In this document: one piece after another, positions 1 to 11,538 of the stretch | Position numbering within the stretch: the first letter of the stretch is position 1 | Layout of the letters: the number at the start of each line of letters is the position of its first letter | Assembly: GCA_009602725.1 (NCBI GenBank) | Contig: WELB01000009.1 | Coordinates: forward strand, 142,171-206,170 | Length of the DNA: 64,000 nt | Origin: Spirogloea muscicola | Taxonomy: Eukaryota; Streptophyta; Zygnematophyceae; Spirogloeales; Spirogloeaceae | Reading direction: 5' to 3' | Program-made: the position numbers and the translations under genes | Notes under the pieces: generated by a model | Databases searched by the model: none | What the model was told of the DNA's origin: nothing | Seen by the model: the letters and a program-made list of their open reading frames with translations, nothing else

Positions 1-2
1 CT

Positions 3-420
3 CGACCCCCACCCCCGGTGTTCCCCCCTCCGCCGCCAGGCAACCCAACGCCACCCAGCTCGTGTCCAGTGATACCAGCTGGTGACAACGACTGCTGCGC
101 CAACTCGGTGAGAGGCCTACACCCTCCTCATCCGCTTGACCTGCCTGAGCTCGCGTGGACAGCTCCTCCATGCAGCCTCTACTCGAGCACTAGCTGCTAC
201 ATGCTGATCACCATCGCTTGCTTGCATGTGGCAGGGCAACGGCTTGGTGAAGAACGTGGACGACCCCGACTGCCACACATACTGCTTCTGCTTCAACTCC
301 GTGTCGCTGTACAAGGGCAGCTGCCCGTCCGGCTCGTTCTTTAACTTCGACTTCCTGCTCGGCGGCTTCTGCGACTCGTTCAGCGAGCCCACGCACTTGG
401 GCTGCACACTCGTGCCCTGA
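3..420 (+). CDS. 3' end of a Cys-rich protein with CBM14-like domain (partial)
   Basis: Only the last part of this gene is in the window. A proline-rich stretch runs in frame from base 3 to a GTGAGA donor after base 107. The last exon begins after CAG at 234 and stops with TGA at 418-420. The joined peptide carries Cys spaced like a peritrophin-A/CBM14 chitin-binding domain, with core motifs DDPDCHTYCFCF, KGSCPSG and GFCDS. That fold usually has three disulfides and occurs on secreted proteins. A Pro-rich linker before a Cys-rich module is typical of algal extracellular proteins. CBM14 is known mainly from animals, so its presence in a plant-lineage gene is odd. Chitin binding is inference; the Cys pattern is what is seen. 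Confidence 0.55.
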
Positions 421-1429
421 GGTGCCCAGATGTGACAGCTTCCCAAGCAATGAACTGTGAACCCAGCATGACCCAATTGCAGGTCAGCAGCTGGGCACCC
501 GCTAGATGTCGAGTCTTCTCGGCATCGCGTGGCTCGGTGGCATCGCTGCTGGCCATTCGCCAACCCTGTGAGATGCTCCAGCCGGCATGGAGCTATCCAT
601 CTGTTGGCTGGCCGTCGTGACAGCGACATTGAGTTGCGAGCAGCTGTGGGCGGTCGTCGCCCCTGGTAGTTGACACTAGAGCCCTCCTATAGGCAAAGAC
701 TGAGTAGCGGCAGTCTGTGTGGCCTTGCTCGGCCACCACATTCGTCTGTGTGGCAAAGAAGCTAGCGCCAAACAAGGGGGGCAGCCAGCCGTGCTCTGAT
801 CTATTGCCTGTCAGACCACTGGTGCAATTCCCACCAATTCAGGACATTACTAGGACAGCCAGCAATTGTAAGCCAATGGATACCTTCACCTCTGATTTAC
901 GCGTTGACCAAGTAGCAGACAGGCAGACAGCTCCAAGGCATGCAGATCTGATCTACGCGTTGACCAAGTAGCAGACAGGCAGACGGCTCCAAGGCATGCA
1001 GAAGCTGAAGAAATGCAAGGGACCCTGGGTAGGCATTGGTCAGGCAAGTTAAGGCCAGATTGGTCTTGTGACACTCAAGCGGCCGCACAAATTCCTCTAC
1101 ACTGCTGCAATGAAGGAGCAGTTTCGATCAGCTAATTGAGCTGTATGGTGTGGCTCCTAGCTGTGATTGCAGTAGAGCCAGATGGTCTTGCAGGAACTTA
1201 TACACGCTCTCAGTATTCAACCCACCTAGTCTGACAAGTAGGCCCTCCTGTCGAGATCAACAGATGTGACCATGTGAGTGCCTGAGCGTAATTAGCACTG
1301 CTGTGTGCAAGTCCCAGCAATGAATTGGTGGCGGACATCAATGAAAGATTTGGAGGGGTTGTAGATTGAATGAGACTCTAGAATTTAACAACATAATCCC
1401 AACGCAGTGCCATGTCTCCTACTGTGATC
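421..1429. other. Intergenic, 3' flanks of two convergent genes
   Basis: Lies between the 3' end of the CBM14-like gene and the 3' end of ureD. Apart from the 56-bp tandem duplication at 891-1002 I see no gene. A weak possibility is a further last exon of ureD near 1,080-1,120 on the minus strand. Confidence 0.5.
891..1002. repeat. 56-bp tandem duplication, two copies
   Basis: Bases 891-946 and 947-1002 are the same 56-bp unit in direct tandem, with only two mismatches that I can see. The unit contains the core GCGTTGACCAAGTAGCAGAC. It looks like a recent local duplication in non-coding sequence. Confidence 0.95.
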
Positions 1430-3164
1430 ACTTCAGATAGCAAGCAACAAGCTGGAGCACTTCATGAGCGGAGCATGATGGAAAATTTCGTCAAACTCTA
1501 CCTCGTCATTCAGAGAGCTATAAGAGGCTGTGAGTCCTAGCAGGCCGAGGCCAGATCGTCTTGCTGAGCTCCTGACTCCAACCTGGTTCAGGCTCTCAAC
1601 CCCATCTTTCATCTTCCTCATCACCTCTGACACCCTGGGCCTGCACAACATTGTGCAGAGACAAATTAGTCATCCAGCATACAGGTGATTGACTGGTGCA
1701 AGTGCAGCTGTGGACCAAGTATGAACGTCAAGCAGGACTGCAGGACCATACCCATAAAGGATGACAGTGGCAAAGACATGGCAGTTCCCCATTCTCTGTG
1801 CGACCGATAAGCCGGCACCTTGCTCCAGCAGCAGCTGCGAGGTGGCAGGTGATGATCATCAGCTCCCTCCCTGTTGGGTGCGTGCAAAGCACCAACCTTG
1901 TAAGCATCGCATAGCATTTTGGCTCCACATCCATGCGCCTCACTGACCTTGTCTATGAAGTGGGGTTGGCCACCAATTGAGAGCCTGTTGGTGCTAGAGT
2001 ACTTCTGGAAGCTCCAGACCTCGCCTCGGTCGCGCCTGCCGGCTGTCAGCCAGTCGACTGCCACCAGGCTCGCACCCTTGCCGGTGAGTCTGAAATTCTG
2101 GACCTGCTCGTATGCTGCTTCCGCGAAGCACGTAACAGGGTCTGGGAGTAGCGCAAAGAGCGCGCCATCTCCTATCACAGCCTGGAAAGACTCAGTGCAG
2201 CAGCTTCTGCGAGTATCAAAATCTGTGCAAGTCCTATCTCCCACACAGCTACTAGAAATGCTAGCTGGAGGGGAAGGAAGGAGGCCAGTACAATAATGGC
2301 TCAAGGTCTGCTATGTACTTGCTTGTACTATCGTCGAGCACTGCATTGTGGAATACAGAATCAAAACGAGTGCTCACAGTCAAGTGCTGCACAGCGGCCT
2401 TTCCATTGACAGACCTGTAGATCTGTCAAAGAAGAAGCAACCAGCAGTAAGCACGTAGTCTCTGTGACGATTGCTGGATCAGTCAACAGCAATTTCCTGA
2501 CATGGAAGTACTATGCCACTGCCAGCAATGCTGCGCGAGCCTACCACACCTTTGTGGAGGCCTGAGTGGTCATGACGACCGTGCAGTTGTCAGCAATGTC
2601 CAATGACAGAGTTACCAGATCGCCCTGCAGCAGCTCAGGTCCAAACATTGTCAATGAGGATAAGCACTTGTTATCTTCATGTGACATTCTATGCGCATCC
2701 ACAATACTAAAGCAGGAGGAAGAGGTGCAGGCCTCATTGTAGTATGTATTGTTGCTTGGTTGACCAGTAATGCAGGCATTGCCATCGAGTCCAGATTACT
2801 CACGGACAATATTCCGCCTCCATAAGTCAGCATGTAGATCCACACTGCATCAATATTGTTCTCAGCCACCTGCCACAAGGTGGTCTCAACACGCATGTCT
2901 GAGGGGCTTTCTCTTTGTTCACATGCGTCCTGGTGAAGCTGAGATGATTTCAATTTGGGAGTGATCTTTGTCAAGCGAGTCGTCTGTACTCACTCGCTTG
3001 GGTACGATGAACTTCAGAGGATAGGAGGCAAAGACGGATGTTGCTGTACTTCGGCCAGACACCTTGTGCACCTGTATCCTTCCCTGCAGCCTGTCTTGCC
3101 CCGATGGTTGGTCACCGTGAAGCAAGCGCTGTAGCTGGTCGTCCAAGCTCTTTGAGCTGTCCAT
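1430..3164 (-). CDS. ureD: Urease accessory protein UreD (UreH)
   Basis: UreD is the scaffold of the UreD-UreF-UreG complex that delivers nickel and carbon dioxide to apo-urease in the cytosol. Six exons are well supported: 3164-2994, 2869-2804, 2624-2550, 2422-2378, 2181-1948 and about 1834-1752. All phases agree. Family motifs run in order: KVSGRSTATSVFASYPLKF, DAVWIYMLTYGGGILS, VVMTTQASTK, LLPDPVTCFAEAAY, VDWLTAGRRDRGEVWSF and HVFATVILYG, matching plant UreD. The C-terminal part is uncertain: probable coding sequence near 1,500-1,640 fits poorly, and an exon nearer 1,100 cannot be excluded. The ATG at 3164 is 121 bp below the ureF stop on the same strand. A few residues before the first motif are not conserved, so the start could be spliced. 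Confidence 0.88.
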
Positions 3165-3285
3165 CTGCTTAATCTGGGTTTGCCTAACTTGCCTACCTAA
3201 CAGGCACTAGTTCTTGGACCTGTCTGTCACAATCTGCTGCAGACCCTACCTGCCATTCACCTAATAATTGACTTCCGAGTCGCTT

Positions 3286-4149
3286 TCAAGTCAAGAAAAG
3301 CTTGGAGAATAGCAGGTTGTGGCCAGCCTGGACAAGGTCGAGCAGCGGTGCGGTCTGAGTAGCGGCGTGGATGCCCCTCCCTTGGCTGTGGCGCAGGACA
3401 GCCTCGCCGCGAGCAGCCAGGCGCTGCAGAGTGGCGGCGCTCTCCAGGGGCCCGGTGACATTGAGCCGCGTTGCTGCGGACAGGATGTCCCGGAGCGTGA
3501 TGTAGAGGAACGCCCGCTGCGTGGTGGCCGCCTCCATGCCCACCAAGGAGCAGACCATGCCAAACACCACGGCATGGTGGCCATGCACCCGCATCGGAGG
3601 GTCCTTGGGGTCCTCGGAAGCGTCGCTACGTCTGTGCCGCAGCTCGACTTCTCGGATAGACGAGCTGGGGGCTTTGGATCTGAGAGCTGCATGTAGGTCT
3701 CGGAGCAGGCCGAACTTAGGAAAGGCTGCTGCGCACACGCGAAGGAGTGCGGCACCTTGAGCTAGCGACGCCCTTCTAGCAACGTGGTTTGTCATCGTCG
3801 CGTTCAGTGCTCCATCGAGCTGCATCAGCTGTCGCGTTGCCGCCGCCAGAGCCTCCTCCATAGGCAGCCCGGCCGCTGCGGGCACCTGGCTCGCTGAAAC
3901 GTGGGCCTCTGCAACAAAGGGCAGGAGCAGGCTGCAGGCGTTCTCCATGGCTGCCAGGGCAAAGTCCTCGAGAGCGCCCACGTCGGCGATCATGCCGCGC
4001 TGCACAGCAGCTTCCAAGCCGCCAGAGTGCGCGAAGCTCCCAGTTGGGAGCAGCGAGTCCAGCAGCTGCCATGTGGCCCAGTCACATGGCGCCGACTGTA
4101 CACTTTCCCTTTCACTTACTGCCTCTGAGGGCGATGCTGTGATTTCCAT
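3286..4149 (-). CDS. ureF: Urease accessory protein UreF, intronless
   Basis: UreF binds UreD and controls the GTPase UreG during maturation of the urease nickel centre. One open frame of 287 codons starts at ATG 4149 and stops at TGA 3286-3288. Near residue 30 it has LLDSLLPTGSFAHSGGLEAA, the diagnostic UreF N-terminal motif. The middle has HAVVFGMVCSLVGM, and the C-terminus TAPLLDLVQAGHNLLFSKLF is the usual UreF end. The length slightly exceeds bacterial UreF (about 220-240) because of a short N-terminal extension and a charged loop near residues 165-190. It is the only intron-free gene in the window, between two multi-exon partners, with a 97-bp gap after the urease stop. Identity is secure. 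Confidence 0.95.
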   Translation of the reverse strand: MEITASPSEAVSERESVQSAPCDWATWQLLDSLLPTGSFAHSGGLEAAVQRGMIADVGALEDFALAAMENACSLLLPFVAEAHVSASQVPAAAGLPMEEALAAATRQLMQLDGALNATMTNHVARRASLAQGAALLRVCAAAFPKFGLLRDLHAALRSKAPSSSIREVELRHRRSDASEDPKDPPMRVHGHHAVVFGMVCSLVGMEAATTQRAFLYITLRDILSAATRLNVTGPLESAATLQRLAARGEAVLRHSQGRGIHAATQTAPLLDLVQAGHNLLFSKLFLT

Positions 4150-4245
4150 GTCACCTCGCAGCAGTATAGCCCTTCACTTGCATTTGTTTAGCGAGCACGT
4201 CCTGACAACCTGTATCTTGTCCAAGCACCTGTCTATATCTATGTG

Positions 4246-7200
4246 CTAGAAGAGGAAGTAGTTTTGGGAGAGCGGGAGCGTCTCAGCTGCTGCGCAGACG
4301 AGCGGCAGCCCGTCTGCCGTCACCTTGTACGTCTCAGGGTCTACCGTAATGACCGGTGTTGCGTCGTTCAGCTTCATGTCCTTCTTAGTCAGACCTCTCG
4401 TCTTCTTGATGGCTTCGATATGCTTTGTAATACCATAAGCCTCTGCTGTGCCAGCCTGAGCGCATGCCTGTGTACAAGCAATCAACACAAGAAGATGAAG
4501 AGATCTGATGCCTCCTTCATCTTGGGTGTAGGCCATGTCACAATGTAGACAAATATCCCACATCATAATAGTCATGGGATTGCGACTCCACCTGGCTGAC
4601 AAAAGCAATGCTTCTTGGCCCCACAGCTTTGCCCAGGGCTCCAAACATGGGCCTCATGATCACCTGATAAATAGAAAATATAGCTCAGGTGACCTCTGAT
4701 ACTGGTTGCCCTGAGCTCAATGCTGTGAGCAGTGACAGTGAGCAGTTTCGAGTCTTTATGCAACTTGCTGCAAAAAATTTATCTGTCAAGCCAATGCCTG
4801 GCAACGGAGGTGCCCACGGGCTTACAGGCTCTGGGGTAGGAATGCTGCCATTTGCATCGCCCATTTGAGACCAGGCAATTGCTCCCCCCTTCAGGACCAT
4901 CTCCGGTTTGGCACCGAAGAAAGCTGGGTGGTAGATGGTGAGGTCTGCCCACTTCCCCACCTGTGAATGAAAACAAGCAATATGGTCAACAAGAATGCTT
5001 GTCTTTCTGAGTTATTCCTCCATGCATTTGCTGTAGGATGTCACTACAATCCGAGTCTGCACCATGGGGCCTTGATTTCGAAGGTGGAGGGCAAGCACAC
5101 ATCATCTTGTCAGTGTCAATAACACGGGCAACGTTTTGAAGAAAATGCACGTACATTCAGGCAGTACAAGTGGAAGTTCAGATTAGACTTACCTCTACTG
5201 ACCCAACAAGGTGGGAGAAGCCGTGCGCAATTGCTGGGTTGATTGTGTACTTGGCAACATACCGTTTGATACGGTTGTTATCATTCCCAGAATCTACGTC
5301 TTCGGATAGTTGACCCCGCTGCTGCTTCATTTTGTGAGCTGTTTGCCAAGTTCTTGTCACCACCTGTGACATTTTAGAACATTCTATCACTATTGTTGGC
5401 CAACACTTGAAGCTAAAAAATCATCAATTTATTTTCTAGTCTAGGTCCTCAATTGACTGGCCAGTAACAAAATGGATGCGCCGTGAAGGGCATGAGAGCA
5501 CCTCGCCTATGCGGCCCATCGCCTGGGAGTCTGAGGACATCATAGAGATGGCTCCAAGGTCGTGGAGAATGTCCTCTGCTTGTATGGTCTCGGCCCTGAT
5601 CCTGCTCTCAGCGAAGTCCACATCCTCTTTGTTGTTTGGGTCCAGGTGGTGGCACACCATCTGTTGCAACAAGGACAATGTCAATCACGGTCTTTCTGGC
5701 ATCCTGGTCGGCAGGCAGCTCAGAAGCACCTCAAGCTCACAAGATGTTGGCTGCCTGAAGCATACTGTGCTGTGCTCAACGTCTTTTACAAGCTACAAGC
5801 CACTTGTTTCTACTTGGTGTGCACCAGCATATCAAGGTGCTCGTCAATTGTGTTCTTGGTGAACGGCCGGGTGGGATTGGTTGACGACGGCAGAACATTC
5901 ATTGCACCACAGATCTTGAGAATGTCGGGAGCGTGGCCGCCGCCCGCTCCTTCACTGCAAAATAGCAAGTCATCCGAGTCAAGGCAATCCTTTCTGTATG
6001 CCAACTTCTAGTCGTAGTCAAGTGAGTAGATGGTCAGTCATTGAGCAATGCTGTGCCACTTATCTGGCTGAAGAGGGCTTGCCTGTGGTAAGTATGAATA
6101 GTTCTCTCCTTGAAAGCAGCAATAGTGTGCTCCACGCAGGACGACTCGTTGAGTGTGTCCGTGTGTATTGTGACCTGGGCCCAGAGCACAGCGGCCTTAG
6201 CATCTGAAAACGTTCGCTGATTGCATCACGTCCTAAGCATCTGTAGGATATCCCATGCTCACAGTGGACTAGTTTGCATGGATTAGGAGCATTGATGATG
6301 CACCTGGATGTCATACTCCTCAGCTACTGAAAGACAGTTGTCAATGGCAGCTGGAGTGGTCCCCCAGTCCTCATGCAGCTTCAGCCCGATTGCGCCGGCC
6401 TCCACAATTTCTCGGAGTCCCTCTGGCTTACTTGTGTTACCCTGACATTTGTGTTTCCGTGAAGATAGCAATCATCAAGCACTGATGACAAAGCTAGCCC
6501 CAGCAGTGTACGTGCAGAAATCAGAAGGACTTAGTCCACTGTGTCACACAAAGCATGTCTGACAAACATGCAATTTATACGTCACTGTGCTTGGTGCGAC
6601 AATACAGAAAGTTGCTCCAAGCTAACCTTCCCAGTGAACCCAATATTCATGGGGATGCCGTCAGTGGCCTGCAGCATGAAGCAGAGGGCATCTGGGGACG
6701 GCGTGCAGGTGGTTGCACACGTGCCATGCGCCGGGCCAGTACCGCCTCCAACAAGCGTGGTCAGTCCTGGTTGAGTGGCATGTCAGTGGCGATGTAATTA
6801 GAGATCGGTTAGTTGCCACAAGCAAGGCCCTAATAATTTCGCCTTGTAAGTGAGATCAGCATCAGCTTGCCGTGCATGCATAGCACAGACCATTCGGTCA
6901 GACTGCATACAAGCATGGACTGTGTCGTGTCAAGGGCATGGCAAATACCACTGGCTATGGCCTCGTCAGTAATCTGTGGGCAGATGAAGTGGATGTGAGT
7001 GTCAATGCCTCCTGCCGTGACAATCTTTCCCTCGCAAGCAATGACCTCCGTGTTGACCTGCAATAAGGGAACTACTAGTGGCTTGGTAAGTAGCTTATCT
7101 CCTCCTAAACGCTAAAGCTTGATGCTTAGGCCTGAAGCTTAAGGCCCGGCGTTTTTCCAAGATAAATGATGATCAAGACGCCCTCAGTCTTGACAGTTGC

Positions 7201-9838
7201 ATAAGCACTGACAGATATTTTTGGTGGCGTAGGGGGCTGCGCTCTACCCCGACAATCATGCCGGGCGTCACCGCGTCCATGACATCTGGATTGCCAGCTT
7301 TGCCGATTCCGATAATCCTGCAGCCCTTGATTCCAACGTCAGCTTTGTAGATTCCAGTGTAGTCCACAATGAGGGCGTTCACCAACACCAGGTCAAGGCT
7401 ACCCTGCGGCTGGGTGCCAGTTGCCTGCACATAGAAACAGTGCGTAGGCAACGGCTCAAAGTCAAGCTAGAGGAGGGACATATGGACCTATGCCCTCGCT
7501 CAGAACCATGGACTGGAAATGATTAATCCCATATCTTTGACCATGCACATGAACAGTTCTTGCTACTCCACAGGTCAAGTATGCCGGTCCTGCATATAGA
7601 GTGTAGAAGCTGCGGCGCAAGGTAAGATGCATACTGCACAACAGCCACACAGAGGGCCCAATAGGAATGCTTGGTCTGGACCTGGCCCATGCCCTCGCGG
7701 AGCACCTTCCCCCCGCCGAACTTGCACTCATCACCGTAGACAGTGAAGTCCTTCTCCACCTCTGCGAAGAGGTCCGTGTCGCCCAGCCTCACTTTGTCGC
7801 CGGTTGTGGGGCCAAAGACGGATGCATAGTGCTCTCTGCTCATGACTGCTGTGAGCTCCTCATCCTTGCCTGTCATTCCACTCCTGACAACCACAGATAC
7901 TTCAAGAGCTTAGTAGAGTGACAACTCTTAGGCTCAAAGATTTAGCATGCGTATCCTTCAAATTTGCAGCCAAGTTGGATGAAATACTCCTCCTCATCAT
8001 GAGCAGTGACTGCAATGCCCTGAAACCGACCGATTTTTGCTTCTTGACTCCTCATCAATCACATGTAAATTCGACATGGGTTTTGCGAGCTCACAAAGCA
8101 TCAAGCTCGTCACTGTGGCCAAAGCCCAGCCGCGAGATCTTGTCCATGATCCCTGGAAGTGCTTCCGGCAGCACTGGACCGTCTGCAAGGCCATTGCCAC
8201 CATAGATTGCCTTCTTGCCAGCAATGCTGACCAGCACCACAGATTTGCTGTCCCCGGGCTGCAGAGGAGGCGTTCAGCACTTGTATGAGAATCTAGCTAT
8301 CAAAGCAGAGTTGAAGATGCAGAGACATGGACAATAATTGGTTTAAGCTATGGTTGAAAGTCACGGGCTTTTGTGTTATGTGTTCAAGGTTCACCTCAAA
8401 GCGCACAGCAGTGCCTGCAACTATGTTCAGGCGCTTGCCGTAGGCCTTCTTCCGGTCAAATACAAGATAGGGGTTCACTTCAATGAAGTGAAAATGGCTC
8501 CCCACCTGTGACTTGCAACAAAGATCAATGTGAAGCATTTGAAGCCTATGCAAAAAATTCTCTCGTGGCTGTGAAGTCATATAGCAAGGAACTTTGTCGA
8601 GATCGATGTAACAAAGGAAGCCATAAATGTGTAACACTATTGCTCATCACAAAGTGCTGATGCTCAGAAGCGGCCAGCTTCACACGGCACCTGAATCGGC
8701 CGATCGCAGCGGCTGACCACTGTCAGGCGGACAGCCTCGCGGCCCTCGTTGATTGTGAGCTTGCCGGGCATGGTCACAACCACCCCTGGAGCCTGAACCT
8801 CCTCGGCTGCCGCAAAAGCGCCCTCCTTTGGAACTGCACGCGTGAGAGGCGTCTAGTCACTGATTGCCCAGAGGCTTAGTTTGCTCTCCATTTTAGAATG
8901 GAGCTGCATGGCAGAGGCAGGTTCATGTGCAGAGCATACCTGGGAGGAAGGAGCCATGCAGGGCGAGTGCAAGGTCGCCGTGTTCCCTGCTGATAGGATG
9001 ATGGACAGTCACCAGCTTCGTCCCGTCTGGGAAGGTACCCTCCACCTGGCAGGTGAGTGATGCAACTTTGTGAGGAGCCCGACACTGTGCGCCCATCAGT
9101 AGATGGCCCTTACGAAGTTATTGCTGGATGGAGCAAGTGGCTCATCATGCAGGACACAATTCAAGGTTTCTGTTGACTGTTACTAGTGTGATTAGATTAA
9201 GCTGTTGCAGCTGCTAGGAAAGAGCACTGCTGTTTTGACATCAGCAGTATGCTCGGCTCGTGGCATTGGCCACCTGAACAGATTCCAGCATGTGCGGGAT
9301 GGCTGGGAGCACATTCCGCCTGCCACAGCCACATATCGAGGATGTTTCAGTCGTCACATATGCAACTGAACACTGAGCAGCATCACACTGAGGTTGCCGG
9401 ATCATCTTAATGGCAGCAGGACAGGATCTCCTTATGACTATGCTCACCGGCCGAGGAGCTGCATACCCAGGTCCATGAGCTCCGCCACGCTCTTTCCTTC
9501 CCTGATAAATTCCAGGACCTGAGCAAAGGAGCATAGCAGGTGAGATTGTACAATAGTTACTTATATGATATTGCTGCCTTCCAGGTCCTTGGGCCAGTAA
9601 TATCACTTCAACTGCATACTGATTCTCAGCGAATTGCATGCAAGCTTGCCAGAAGACCACGAGAGCCTCAGGAAGCGAGCGAATCCTTGACAAGTCTCAT
9701 AAGAGTCCTCACTTGGGTGGCAATGAGGGCCACAGCCTCGGCATAGTTGAGGCGGAGGCCACGGGCGAGGCGCTTCTGCGCCACAAAGCCCGCTTGGTGC
9801 AGCCGCAGCTTGTCCACTTCCCGCGGGCTGAGCTTCAT
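4246..9838 (-). CDS. URE: Plant-type single-chain urease (gamma-beta-alpha fusion), 19 exons
   Basis: Hydrolyses urea to ammonia and carbamate with a two-nickel centre. Exons: 9838-9713, 9518-9448, 9319-9274, 9045-8940, 8833-8691, 8505-8395, about 8259-8095, about 7873-7682, 7424-7248, 7057-6949, 6766-6627, 6441-6304, 6174-6083, 5954-5825, 5660-5502, 5363-5193, 4960-4826, 4663-4592 and 4455-4246. The product is about 830 residues, against about 840 in plants. It starts [11 protein letters not shown] (gamma part), then the beta part, then the alpha part with [11 protein letters not shown]. Nickel and catalytic motifs are intact: [18 protein letters not shown] (carbamylated Lys), [20 protein letters not shown], the flap MVCHHLD, and [12 protein letters not shown] (Asp ligand). 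It ends [10 protein letters not shown] as in plant ureases. Intron 13 appears to use a GC donor at 6082. ureF and ureD follow on the same strand. Confidence 0.97.
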
Positions 9839-10863
9839 GTTGGCGACCACCCAGTTGCGCAGTACCTCAGCGCCTCAGGCCCTCAACGACCTGCACCTTC
9901 TCTTTCTGGAGGCCGAGGGTGCAGCAGCTGTTGCGACGCTCCTGATGGTGTGCAGCCTCCAAAGAGTGGTACTAAGACACAAATGGTCCAGCCGTATGGA
10001 GGATAGGCGGGGAACTGAAGCCCAAGTCACGAATTCCCTGCACCTGCACGCAAAATTAGCACCAATGAGCTGCATTACGACGGCAGTAGTGGCAGTCGGA
10101 AAAGGTGCTGCATTGTGGGCTGATAAGTTGTGCATGATCGAGGATCACACAGACATCTGAGGCCGTAGTGCATTTAAAGAAAGGGGCCAGCCAGCCACCA
10201 CAGTACCAAGGCGATGCAGCATTGCCCGACAAACAGCGTCTGCCGCCTGGTGAAAAGTGGGTGAGCGAATGTGGCATCACCTCGGCCTTGTCGCAGCAGA
10301 GGGGAGGCGTATGCGGAAGACGATGACCCGCTTCGGCCTGGTCGCTGTACTCTGCAACGGGCTGTCGTCCAGCCGCCGTCCGCTGGCAAGCGAGGTGCTG
10401 CGCCTGACGGCGTCCGCGAAGGTCCCGCTGCCACTGCCGCGAAGGCCCAGCTCGGACGAGCGGCCTCCTGCACAGCTGGCGGCGAGGCCGGCCGGCACTG
10501 CAGCTGCTGTTTGGCGTGGAGCTACCCTGCCTGACTGCATCAGCACAAGGAAAGGACCAGGCGGCCAGCGTCAGCGGCAGCGTCGGCGTCGTAGTCGGAG
10601 TCAGCTCCTGCGTCATCGTCAGCTTATGGCAGCCGCTGGGGCCGCGGTGAGGTTTGCGAGGCTCGACCGGCAGCTCCTCGTCGGCGGCGCTTGGCTGCCG
10701 CGGGCAGCGGAGCGGCCGAGGCGCGTGGCGGGCCCTGCGGCGCAGCCGCCGGCGGGAGGCGGCGGCGGCGGCGGCGGCGGAGGCGGCGAGGCGTGGCTGG
10801 CTGGGGCGAGAGCGGAGGTCCTGCAAGAAGGGCCAGCAGCGAGGGCGCTGGTCAGGCCGGCCT

Positions 10864-10872
10864 AAACCCTAA
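10864..10872 (+). promoter_or_regulatory. Telo-box (AAACCCTAA)
   Basis: An exact telo-box, followed by degenerate telomere-like text to about 10905. In plants this element occurs near the start of many growth and ribosomal genes and binds Myb-type TRB proteins. It lies between the urease and MurJ starts. Confidence 0.55.
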
Positions 10873-11096
10873 CCCTGGACCCCAAATCCTAAGCCTAGGC
10901 CCGTTGCGCAGAGCAGGCCTGCGCGGGGCCGACCTCGACGCCGGGGGGGGCGGAGGAGCCTGCGACGCTGGCGCAGNCGCGTCCGCGGGCCGCGCCGCAC
11001 TCCGCGGCGGCGGGCGCGGCGCGAGGGGCGGGCGGACACTGCGATCCTCCCGGCGTTCGGGCACAGCTCTCCGATTGGCCGCCGAGCCGCAAGGCC

Positions 11097-11119
11097 CCCA
11101 CGTGGGACTCCACGTCAGC
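11097..11119. promoter_or_regulatory. G-box and adjacent TGACGTG bZIP site
   Basis: CCCACGTGGG is a perfect 10-bp palindrome with a CACGTG core. CACGTCA follows 4 bp later and reads TGACGTG on the other strand. Plant bZIP and bHLH factors bind such ACGT cores, and TGA-type bZIPs bind TGACG. The sites lie about 420 bp upstream of the MurJ-like start codon. Confidence 0.5.
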
Positions 11120-11538
11120 ACGACACCCGGCGCGTCGTCGGGCGCCCGACGAAGCCGGCAGGTCCGCCCGACGGTTCGGCACCCTGGGCTGGGCGAGAGG
11201 CGGCTGGCTGGCGGACGATTGCGGCCCGGGCGGCCGATGACGGCAGACGCTGCCGCCAATCGTCCGCAGCGGGAGCCCCAGGGGGTGTCGTATCCGAGGT
11301 CGCCTAATCTGGCCTCTTAGCTGTCGGGCATTTAGCTGTCCACCAGTCGACAGTAGTCGAAGCGCCCGCGGCTGCCGTTAAGGATTCACCGATAACTCAC
11401 CGCTGACCAACTTCTCTCACACTGCTCTCCAGCGCCAACTCGGCAGCGCGTCCTGCAGCTGGCTCTCGCCGCGGCGGCGGCGGCGGCGGCAACGGCGGCG
11501 GCGGCGGCAAAGCCGGCTCGGCTGAGCCTCAGATCGAG

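Larger units (their letters stand above)
9839..11538. promoter_or_regulatory. Divergent 5' region between urease and the MurJ-like gene
   Basis: About 1.7 kb separates the two start codons, so both promoters should be here. The region is GC-rich with CGG tracts at about 10758-10788 and 11469-11508, a telo-box at 10864-10872, a G-box at 11097-11106, a TGACGTG motif at 11111-11119 and one unresolved base at 10977. Long open frames here are GC-driven and show no conserved domain. Untranslated exons cannot be seen from sequence alone. Confidence 0.6.

Noticed and set aside
880-1120. UreD C-terminus at about 900-1,100 (minus)
   Set aside because: A short SVEEFVRPLE-like match after a possible acceptor is suggestive, but the frame then enters the 56-bp repeat and shows no UreD end motif.
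10056-10865. 256- and 202-codon frames in the urease/MurJ divergent region
   Set aside because: Composition is Arg/Ala/Gly from CGG-rich DNA, no conserved domain is seen, and similar frames lie on both strands.
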